Source of the DNA: Pseudomonadota bacterium
GTDB lineage: Bacteria; Desulfobacterota; Desulfobulbia; Desulfobulbales; Desulfocapsaceae
DNA: 45,805 bases
Assembly: GCA_030671085.1 (NCBI GenBank)
Contig: DAOVAI010000003.1
Location: 1 to 45,805 of the forward strand
Reading direction: 5' to 3'
Shown one piece after another: positions 25,682 to 32,005 of the stretch; the stretch's first letter is position 1, and each line of letters starts with the position of its first letter. Under the pieces are notes generated by a model, which saw nothing but the letters and a program-made list of their open reading frames with translations, searched no databases and was not told where the DNA came from. The position numbers and the translations under genes are program-made.

Positions 25682-26884
25682 TTATGGCTGACTGATGAAG
25701 GGGACGGCTACCCACAGCAGCAGGCCAATGACTGTCGCTGCAACTTGAATTGGAATACCGCGGCGCATCTCATGTTCTACTCCAGTGGGTGAGGTAAAGG
25801 GGGTGGAACCGGTAAAGTTCATGGCCAGGTAGGAACTGACTGCCGTGATCCAGAGGAGCAGGGCCAGACCCTCAGGAGTGGTGATCTGTCCAGAAAAGAT
25901 TCCCCAGCAGGCAATGCCGCCAGCCAGGCCGGGCAACAAGCCCTTGACCCAGAACTGACGACCGGGCAACCAGGGAAGGATGAGCGGCAGCAAAATTGTC
26001 CCGCAGCCGATACCCACCAGGGTTCCACTGAGGAGATGGAGACCTCGCGTCCAGGCAGCGCTTGCCGAAAAAATAGTGGGGCCGATTCCTGAGAGAAGAA
26101 CTCCAGCAAGGAATAAAATGACCAGTGGTTGCAGGAGAAAGTAGAGCTCCACCGGGATCAGTTCTGCCCGCTCCTTGAGGGTGAAGGTCACGGAACGCAT
26201 GGCCTCGTCAGCCTGGTTGTTGTTGCGGAGAAAGGTAGGCAGGTCACTGGTTCGTACCGGCCCGAATTGGACCTTGAAGCCGCAGCCTTTTGTCACTTCC
26301 AGGGCAGCGACACCGGTGGCGCCGAGCTGCGGCAGGATCAGGGTTCGATGGCTGACCAGTTCCTGCAGCTGGCTTTGCTGCACGCTATGGATGATTTCTT
26401 CGGTGGAAAAGGTCCCCTTGCCGGCAGCGCACCAGACATTCACCCCTCTGGTATCGGCCACCAGCAGCCAGGCATCAATGGTATCCAGCTGAAAACGCAG
26501 AGCATCAAAGGAGAGCTTGTAGTTGGCGGTTACCAGCAACGGTGATTCCGGGCCAGGTCTGCCCACTGCATACAGGCCTGGAGTTAGCTTGTAATTATTG
26601 CGGGTCGGCCCGACTCTGGTCAAAATCGTTCCCAGCCTGTCACGTGCTGACGGCCTGGAGGCCACCTGCGGTATTGGCCCTGCCGGGGTTTGAAGGAAAT
26701 CGGTGACAAAGGGATGGATGGTATAGCCGGCTCGTTCATGAACCCCGACCCGGGGTTCCGGTTTCGGGCCTCAGCATGGGGTGTCATCTATTGGTGAAGA
26801 GAGGGCCTGATTGCAGGCACAGGGTTGCTGCTGCAGCGTGTGCAGGCCAGGTGGCTGCTTCGTGTCATCTGTTGTGGATTTCAT
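25682..26884 (-). CDS. hgcA: HgcA, corrinoid methyltransferase of mercury methylation; probable selenoprotein (in-frame TGA at codon 38)
   Basis: The core is unmistakable: PGLYAVGRP, LLVTANYKLSFDALR, and the family-defining cap helix NVWCAAGKG whose Cys (residue 152) is the predicted lower-axial cobalt ligand. Five membrane segments follow (about 238-398). It transfers a methyl group from a B12-type cofactor to Hg(II). The ORF track starts at a GTG (26665), but family-like sequence (FVTDFLQTPAGPIPQV) continues upstream with no ATG, GTG or TTG until a single TGA (26771-26773). Beyond it the frame is open to an ATG at 26884. The context is Cys-TGA-Gly, and a SECIS-like hairpin follows, so Sec at residue 38 is the favoured reading (400 residues). 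Alternatives are a truncated GTG start or a sequencing error. No good Shine-Dalgarno precedes the ATG. Confidence 0.85.
26740..26758 (-). promoter_or_regulatory. Candidate bacterial SECIS hairpin in hgcA mRNA
   Basis: On the minus strand GAACCCC-GGGUC-GGGGUUC forms a perfect 7-bp stem with a 5-nt loop. It starts 12 nt after the in-frame TGA, so the loop begins 19 nt after it. Bacterial SECIS elements are stem-loops immediately 3' of UGA with a small apical loop carrying G in its first two positions; both hold here. SelB binding is untested. Confidence 0.6.
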
Positions 26885-27141
26885 AGTCAGATGTAAAGTT
26901 TGCTGGATCAATTATGGTGTTCACTCATGAATTGAGAGGAGACACCATTGACTTTTGCAACGTTGCAGCCGGGTCCCTGGCTGTCATGGTGGCAGATCTT
27001 GGTGTAGATTTCTGTTACCATCTCTTTATCCCCATTGTCAAGACAAGGAGCGGTTGTACTGGTGGGCATAAAAAAAAGGAGGACCGTGTATGGTCCTCCC
27101 TGAAGTTGCTCAAGAAGCGTGTGTGGCCGAGGTGTTTATTT
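26885..27141. other. hgcA upstream region with palindromes
   Basis: A perfect 12-bp palindrome TGCAACGTTGCA lies at 26956-26967, about 72 bp before the hgcA ATG. It is directly followed by an imperfect inverted repeat (CAGCCGGG / CCCTGGCTG, 26966-26983). On the minus strand TTGACA (27036-27041) is followed 17 bp later by a poor -10 (GTAACA). These could be operator and promoter elements for hgcAB. The plus-strand ORF 26914-27174 runs into the MITE and is not credible. Confidence 0.4.
27071..27099 (-). terminator. Intrinsic terminator downstream of the tatA pair
   Basis: On the minus strand GGAGGACC-ATACAC-GGTCCTCC (8-bp stem) is followed by seven T residues. It lies beyond the MITE, so the element separates the second tatA gene from what was probably its original terminator, and it insulates hgcA from tat transcription. 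Confidence 0.88.
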
Positions 27142-27284
27142 AGTGCCTGTCCAGAAATGGCTATTTTTCCCTAACTCTTCGTTGCTCTCAAAATTTAATC
27201 CTCGGAATATCAATTATATGCCTGCGGTTAAATTCCTCGATCGCCTCGATTTAGAAAAAACTATCTCATTTCTGGGCAGGCACT
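27142..27284. repeat. MITE-like element, copy 2 (143 bp), abutting the tatA stop codon
   Basis: The 18-bp ends (AGTGCCTGTCCAGAAATG and its complement with one mismatch) and a 107-bp core match copy 1 at 12435-12577. ATTT occurs on both outer flanks and looks like a 4-bp target duplication. The right end supplies the AG of the TAG stop codon of the adjacent tatA gene. Confidence 0.87.
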
Positions 27285-27528
27285 ATTTAAGAATCTTACC
27301 GATATTTTTTACGGCATCGACTTTATCTTTCACGGCCGAAACCTCTTTTACACCAGGGACATCATCGAGGATATTTTTTCCACCCTCTTCAATGTCGCTT
27401 ATGCCGTTTTTAAAGGAGGAGATGGCCTTACCCAGGCCGGATCCCAGCTCAGGGAGCTTTTTCCCGCCAAAAACAAGCACGGCAATGCCCAGGATAACGA
27501 TCAGTTCCGGGGTTCCAAGTCCAAACAT
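27283..27528 (-). CDS. tatA: TatA/E-type twin-arginine translocase subunit (second copy)
   Basis: The 81-residue protein shows the TatA plan. A short N-terminal membrane helix (MFGLGTPELIVILGIAVLVFG) ends in the GGKKLPELGSGLGKA hinge, followed by an amphipathic helix (ISSFKNGISD) and a charged tail. TatA oligomers form the pore for export of folded proteins. GGAGG precedes the ATG. It lies 43 bp after the first tatA copy and is probably co-transcribed. The stop codon TAG is created at the junction with the MITE; removing the insertion would restore AAA-TAA, so the encoded protein is unchanged. Confidence 0.93.
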   Translation of the reverse strand: MFGLGTPELIVILGIAVLVFGGKKLPELGSGLGKAISSFKNGISDIEEGGKNILDDVPGVKEVSAVKDKVDAVKNIGKILK

Positions 27529-27571
27529 GGTTTCCTCCAGTTATTAGGGGCAGTGGGTCTGGGCTGTCAGC

Positions 27572-27763
27572 TCAGGCCTGCGAATCGCCTTTGGTGTCGT
27601 CGTCTATTTTCTTTGATTCTTCTTCTTCTTTTTTGGTGGCGTCTTTGAAGTTCCTGATGCCTTTGCCGATCCCGGATCCAATTTCCGGAAGTTTGCCGGC
27701 GCCAAAAATGATAACGATAATGACCAGAATAACAATCAATTCCGGCATGCCAAGTCCAAACAT
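27572..27763 (-). CDS. tatA: TatA/E-type twin-arginine translocase subunit (first copy)
   Basis: The 63-residue paralogue of the next gene has the same N-terminal helix ([21 protein letters not shown]), the [15 protein letters not shown] hinge, and an amphipathic helix (RNFKDATKK) followed by an acidic/lysine tail. GAGGAATT precedes the ATG. No tatB-specific extension or tatC gene is in the window, so TatC must be encoded elsewhere. Tandem tatA genes are common in delta-type anaerobes with many exported metalloenzymes. A good promoter lies ~110 bp upstream. Confidence 0.94.
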   Translation of the reverse strand: MFGLGMPELIVILVIIVIIFGAGKLPEIGSGIGKGIRNFKDATKKEEEESKKIDDDTKGDSQA

Positions 27764-27870
27764 AATAATTCCTCTATATCGAGTGGCGGTTTAAGAAATC
27801 TGTTGCTCAAATCCTGTCACGTGCCTTGGGCGGCAAACTTTAACAGGAAAACACTCCTTCAAACGTTCTA

Positions 27871-27899
27871 AATGTAGAGCAGTTAGGGCAGAATGTCAA
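27871..27899 (-). promoter_or_regulatory. Sigma70-type promoter for the tatA pair
   Basis: On the minus strand TTGACA, a 17-bp spacer and TACATT precede the first tatA by about 110 nt. The -35 box overlaps the TGA stop codon of the upstream deaminase gene. Confidence 0.6.
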
Positions 27900-29224
27900 T
27901 CCTTTCCATATATGGAGATGCGTTGCCCCATCTGCCGCATCTGTGTCAGAATCGTATCTTCATCAAGGGTGAGCAGCCTGCGATTCTCCATGATTACAGA
28001 GCCGCCTATGACCGAATGCACCACATCCGCACCGCGGGCTGCATACACCAAGTGTGATGGGATGTTGTAGAGGGGCGTGAGGTGGGGCTGGTTCATGTCC
28101 AGGACGATCAGGTCTGCTTTTTTTCCAACTTCAAGGGAGCCGATCTGCCCACCTGCACTAAGGGTTTCGGCCCCGCCCAGGGTGGCCGCATGCAGAGTCT
28201 GCTCCGCATTCATGACTGTGGGATCCATACGTGCGACCTTGTGAATCTTGGCCACTGTATTCATCTCGCCAAACATATCTACGTCATTGTTAGAGGCAGA
28301 CCCATCGGTTCCGATGCCCACCTTGACCCCGGCCTGCAGCATCTTCACCACCGGGGCTGTTCCAGAGGCAAGTTTCATGTTTGACTCCTGACAGTGGGAA
28401 ACGCTGACCCCGCGCTGGGCCAGAAGTTGGATCTCTTTCTCATCGACCATGACGCAGTGGGCCGCCAGCGTCTTGTCGGTGAGCAGTCCCAGATGGTCCA
28501 GGTGTTGCACCGGGCTGCAGCCGTATCGTTCCCTGCAGGTATCCATCTCTGTCTGATTCTCCGAGAGGTGAATCACATAGAGACTGTTGTTGTCCCGGGC
28601 AACATTACCCAGCCGCGAAAGAAGATCTGGCGAGCAGGTATACACTGCATGCGGGTCAACGGTGATGGAGATGAGTGGATGGTCCTTGTAAAGAGCAAAC
28701 AACTCATTGAGGTACTTGAATCCATTTTCCAGTTCACCGTAACAGGGAGAGGGAAAATCGTAAAGCACTTCCCCGATCCAGGCCCGCATACCCGATCTTT
28801 CTGTGGCCCTGGCCACTTCCTTGGAAAAGAGGTACATGTCACAGAAGCTGGTGGTCCCGGATTTGATCATCTCGGCCAGGGAGAGCAGGGTGGATTGATA
28901 GACCATTTCCGGGGTCAGCTTGGTTTCCACCGGGAAGATATGCTCCTCGAGCCAGGTCATGAGCGGCAGGTCATCGGCCAGGCCCCGGAAGCAGGACATG
29001 GCCGCATGGGTGTGGGTGTTGACGAGGCCCGGCATGATCAGACCGTAATCGGTATGGATGTGCTTGGCAGGGGAAAAGTCAGCAAGGATCTGCTCTTTGG
29101 TGCCGATTGCTGTGATGGTGTCGCCTGTTATCGCTGCTGCAGCGTCTTGGATAAGGCTTTTTTGTCTGGCATCTGGGAGGAGATAACTGCCGGAGATGAT
29201 AAGGTCTGTTGGTTGTTTTGGCAT
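27896..29224 (-). CDS. mtaD: 5'-methylthioadenosine/S-adenosylhomocysteine deaminase
   Basis: The ATG at 29224 (MPKQPTDLIISG) is chosen because the longer ORF-track N-terminus is a translation of a dispersed intergenic repeat. The 442-residue amidohydrolase has the metal-binding NTHTHAAMS, the substrate-loop SCFRGLADDLPLMTWLE, a VDPHAVYTC histidine, HLSEN, AAHCV, and the GIGTDGSASNN aspartate. This set fits MtaD/SsnA-like zinc deaminases that convert MTA, SAH or adenosine to the inosine analogue. It follows a PNP gene and a threonine synthase gene on the same strand, suggesting purine/methionine salvage. The exact substrate preference cannot be read from sequence alone. Confidence 0.88.
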   Translation of the reverse strand: MPKQPTDLIISGSYLLPDARQKSLIQDAAAAITGDTITAIGTKEQILADFSPAKHIHTDYGLIMPGLVNTHTHAAMSCFRGLADDLPLMTWLEEHIFPVETKLTPEMVYQSTLLSLAEMIKSGTTSFCDMYLFSKEVARATERSGMRAWIGEVLYDFPSPCYGELENGFKYLNELFALYKDHPLISITVDPHAVYTCSPDLLSRLGNVARDNNSLYVIHLSENQTEMDTCRERYGCSPVQHLDHLGLLTDKTLAAHCVMVDEKEIQLLAQRGVSVSHCQESNMKLASGTAPVVKMLQAGVKVGIGTDGSASNNDVDMFGEMNTVAKIHKVARMDPTVMNAEQTLHAATLGGAETLSAGGQIGSLEVGKKADLIVLDMNQPHLTPLYNIPSHLVYAARGADVVHSVIGGSVIMENRRLLTLDEDTILTQMRQMGQRISIYGKD

Positions 29225-29264
29225 GATGAAATCAACAAAAAGGAAAAAAGAAAAGCAACTATCA

Positions 29265-29343
29265 AATATTGAACACGGAATGTCGAATGACGAAGTTTTT
29301 AACTTCTGCGGTTCAAAATTCCGTGTTCGATATTCGACATTCG
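29265..29343. repeat. Dispersed intergenic repeat, copy A, with inverted arms
   Basis: The stretch contains AATATTGAACACGGAAT (29265-29281) and its near-exact complement at 29318-29334. The right half (ACTTCTGCGGTTC...TTCGATATTCGACATT) recurs at 35131-35180 with minor changes. It lies between the phosphorylase and deaminase genes. Confidence 0.7.
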
Positions 29344-29348
29344 TTTTT

Positions 29349-30185
29349 TTATGAAATCCGGCCTGCAATCTCCACTATCAATCGTTCCAGCTTCGGTTGC
29401 ATACCCTCTGCCGTGGCAATAATATCTTCCAGGATTATGGGCTGAAAGTTGTCAGGGTCATTGACATTGGAGACAACTGACAGTCCAAGGACATCCATGC
29501 CTGCGTGCTTGGCCACTATGACTTCAGGAACCGAGGACATGCCCACACCATCGGCCCCGCAGTCACGCAGCCACCTGGTCTCTGCCGGTGTCTCCAGGCT
29601 GGGACCAGGGATGCAGACGTAGACCCCGCTGATCACATTTTTGATCCTGCAATGGCTGGCACTGTCCAGTGCGATTTTAATCAGTTCCGGGTGATACGGG
29701 GTGGAAAAATCAGGGAAACGGGGGCCCCAGCTGTCCACATTGGGACCGCGCAGGGGATTTTCCCCCAGGAAGTTGAGATGATCCCGCAGGACCATGATGG
29801 AGCCGGGAAGAAAAAGCGGGTTGAGTCCGCCAGCTGCATTGGTCAAAAGAAGTGTCTTTGCACCGAGCAGGGAGAGGACCCTGATGGGAAAGGCGACCTC
29901 TTTGCTGGAATACCCCTCGTAATAGTGAAATCGCCCTTGCAGGACAGCGATTTTTTTTCCGGAGAGGCGGCCAAGGATCAAATTGCCGCTGTGACTGTCC
30001 ACCGTGGACCGGGGGAAATGGGGGATCTCTGAATAGGGCAGGCTCAGCTCACTCTCGATCCTGTCAGCAAAACCGCCCAGGCCGGTCCCCAGCTGGATGA
30101 CCAGATCCGGGGAAAAGGGGAAGACATCTTCCAGAAAGGCCACGCATTCTTCCACCCGCCTTTGGTAGTCCCCTGGGTTTTCCAT
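29349..30185 (-). CDS. Purine nucleoside phosphorylase family protein (inosine or methylthioinosine phosphorylase)
   Basis: The ATG at 30185 (MENPGDYQRR) gives 278 residues and places the start 8 nt after the thrC stop; the ORF-track start lies inside thrC. Trimeric PNP motifs are QLGTGLGGFAD, GRFHYYEGY, TNAAGGLNP, GPSLETPAETRWL and MSSVPEVIVAKHAGMDVLGLSVVSN. The Asn near the end (SNVND) is the residue that selects 6-oxopurines in PNPs, where MTA phosphorylases have Asp. It should therefore split inosine, guanosine or 5'-methylthioinosine with phosphate. The neighbouring mtaD-like deaminase would make such inosine derivatives, so the two may form one salvage route. Confidence 0.88.
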   Translation of the reverse strand: MENPGDYQRRVEECVAFLEDVFPFSPDLVIQLGTGLGGFADRIESELSLPYSEIPHFPRSTVDSHSGNLILGRLSGKKIAVLQGRFHYYEGYSSKEVAFPIRVLSLLGAKTLLLTNAAGGLNPLFLPGSIMVLRDHLNFLGENPLRGPNVDSWGPRFPDFSTPYHPELIKIALDSASHCRIKNVISGVYVCIPGPSLETPAETRWLRDCGADGVGMSSVPEVIVAKHAGMDVLGLSVVSNVNDPDNFQPIILEDIIATAEGMQPKLERLIVEIAGRIS

Positions 30186-30192
30186 ATGGATT

Positions 30193-31590
30193 TTATTTGT
30201 GCAGTGCGTGCTTTTTGACAAAGTCCTGGATCTGGTTCCTGTCTGCATCCATCAGTTCACAGCGGGATTCTTTGTCCAGGATCTGGACAATGGAGGCGGG
30301 AAGCTCAAGGGGCTTGCCAATGGCCTCTTCCACTGTCTCACCGAATTTTGCCGGATGGGCAGTAGCGAGACAGCAGATGGGGATTCCCTTTTTCTGGTGC
30401 TGAAGGGCGCAATAGACACCGACTGCAGTGTGCGGATCCAATATGTATCCGTACTTCCGGTAAAAATCACCTATGGTTGCCTGTACATCCTCTTCGGAGG
30501 CAGCTATAGCAGTAAAATCTCTCTGGATCTGATCCTGAAAATCGGTGAGGTCGAGTTTTCCGGTTTCCGCAAACTGGGTCATGGCCTGTCGTGTCCGATC
30601 CGGTTCTTCATCAAGGAGATAGTAGAGATAGCGTTCAAAGTTGGAGGCCGACTGGATGTCCATGGAGGGGCTCGACGTAGCCACCACCTGGCTCAGGGAA
30701 TAGTCTCCATCATTGACCATCCGGGTGAGGATATCATTGGCGTTGGTAGCCAGCAGCAGTTTGCGAATAGTTCCTTCCGGGAGCATCCGCTTGGCGATAT
30801 AGCCGGCAAAGATATCTCCGAAGTTACCGGTGGGTACGGAAAAATCCGTGGTCTTCTCGTTTTCGTGACTGTTGATATGGAGACAGCTGTAGACGTAATA
30901 GACCACCTGGGCAAGTACCCGGGCCCAGTTGATGGAATTGATGGCACCTAAGTGTTGTTCTTCTTTGAAGTCCAGGTCGTTGAAGATTGCTTTGACAATG
31001 GCCTGACCGTCGTCAAAGGTTCCCTTGATGGCAATGTTGTAGACATTATCATCTGTCACCGTGGTCATCTGTTTTTCCTGGACCTTGCTGACCCGCTGGT
31101 GAGGATGAAGAATGAAGATCTTGATCCGTTCCTTGCCGCGCACTCCATAGATGGCGGCACTGCCGGTGTCCCCGGAGGTGGCTCCGAGGATATTCATGAC
31201 CGAGTCATTTTTTTCCAGCAGATATTCAAAGAGGTTGCCCAGGAACTGCAGGGCTATATCCTTGAAGGCCAGGGTGGGACCGTGAAAAAGCTCCATGATA
31301 TGGAGGGAGCCTTGATGGCACAGAGGGATAACCTTTTCCGTGTCAAAGCTGGCATAGGAACGGTCGATCAGGTCTCGAAGATCGGATTCGGGAATGTCGT
31401 CGATGAAGCGGGACATGATTTCAAAGGCCAGTTCCTGGTAGGAGAGATTCTTCCAGCTGGCAAATGTCTGGCTGCCAATCCGGGGAATGGCCCTGGGGAG
31501 AAGGAGCCCGCCGTCATCGGCCAGGCCCATCATCACTGCTTCGGTAAAGGGGACGGGATCGATCCCGCCTCGTGTGCTTATATATTGCAT
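30193..31590 (-). CDS. thrC: Threonine synthase
   Basis: The 465-residue PLP enzyme converts O-phosphohomoserine to threonine. Family features are the N-terminal MQYISTRGG with GLADDGGLLLP, the PLP-lysine motif HGPTLAFKDIALQFLGN, and the phosphate-binding ATSGDTGSAAI. Others are VPTGNFGDIFAGYIAKRM and a C-terminal DPHTAVG with TAHPAKF. The length matches the long (E. coli/yeast-like) class of ThrC. It begins 2 nt after the rsfS stop and ends 8 nt before the PNP gene, which indicates a tight operon. Confidence 0.97.
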   Translation of the reverse strand: MQYISTRGGIDPVPFTEAVMMGLADDGGLLLPRAIPRIGSQTFASWKNLSYQELAFEIMSRFIDDIPESDLRDLIDRSYASFDTEKVIPLCHQGSLHIMELFHGPTLAFKDIALQFLGNLFEYLLEKNDSVMNILGATSGDTGSAAIYGVRGKERIKIFILHPHQRVSKVQEKQMTTVTDDNVYNIAIKGTFDDGQAIVKAIFNDLDFKEEQHLGAINSINWARVLAQVVYYVYSCLHINSHENEKTTDFSVPTGNFGDIFAGYIAKRMLPEGTIRKLLLATNANDILTRMVNDGDYSLSQVVATSSPSMDIQSASNFERYLYYLLDEEPDRTRQAMTQFAETGKLDLTDFQDQIQRDFTAIAASEEDVQATIGDFYRKYGYILDPHTAVGVYCALQHQKKGIPICCLATAHPAKFGETVEEAIGKPLELPASIVQILDKESRCELMDADRNQIQDFVKKHALHK

Positions 31591-31592
31591 AG

Positions 31593-31982
31593 TTAGGTGA
31601 TGTTTTTTAGATCTTCTATTTCTATCCTTGGTGCGTTGTGCCAGAGGCCTTCCAAATCGTAGAAAGATCTCTGCTCATGATAGAAAATATGAACTACTAC
31701 ATCGTCAAAGTCAAGAAGAACCCACATGCCTTCCTTGATTCCCTCTGCCTTGGCAGCACTTATCCGTTTGGAGCGCATTGCTGCCTCCAGGGCCTCGGCA
31801 AGTCCCTGCACATGACGGGTGGAGCGTCCGCTCATGATGATAAAATAATCGGCAAATGAGGCGATACCCCTGACATCAAGAATGACCATGTCTTCGGCCT
31901 TGGTGTCAATGGCTGCTTGTGCGCAGATCTCTACCCGTTCAATGCCGCTTTTGTCCTGTATCTCTTTTTTGAGCTGTTTCAT
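31593..31982 (-). CDS. rsfS: Ribosomal silencing factor RsfS
   Basis: The 129-residue protein has the full Iojap/RsfS domain: DMVILDVRGIASFADYFIIMSG, RHVQGLAEALE, EGIKEGMWVLLDFDDVVVHIF and YHEQRSFYDLEGLW. It binds ribosomal protein L14 and blocks joining of the subunits when nutrients are scarce. It sits 23 nt after topB and just ahead of thrC in a minus-strand operon. The usual nadD neighbour is absent. Confidence 0.96.
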   Translation of the reverse strand: MKQLKKEIQDKSGIERVEICAQAAIDTKAEDMVILDVRGIASFADYFIIMSGRSTRHVQGLAEALEAAMRSKRISAAKAEGIKEGMWVLLDFDDVVVHIFYHEQRSFYDLEGLWHNAPRIEIEDLKNIT

Positions 31983-32005
31983 AGTTGATAGGGTGCCGGA
32001 GGCAC

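Noticed and set aside
25682-26665. hgcA starting at GTG 26665 as in the ORF track
   Set aside because: It discards upstream in-frame sequence that looks like the HgcA N-terminal segment (FVTDFLQTPAGPIPQV), and the Shine-Dalgarno is poor. Kept only as an alternative to TGA recoding.
26914-27174. 86-residue plus-strand ORF upstream of hgcA
   Set aside because: It crosses the tat terminator and enters the MITE, has no recognisable similarity and no good start signal.
28394-29272. 292-residue plus-strand ORF over mtaD
   Set aside because: Antisense shadow of a well-conserved amidohydrolase gene; it ends in the dispersed repeat.
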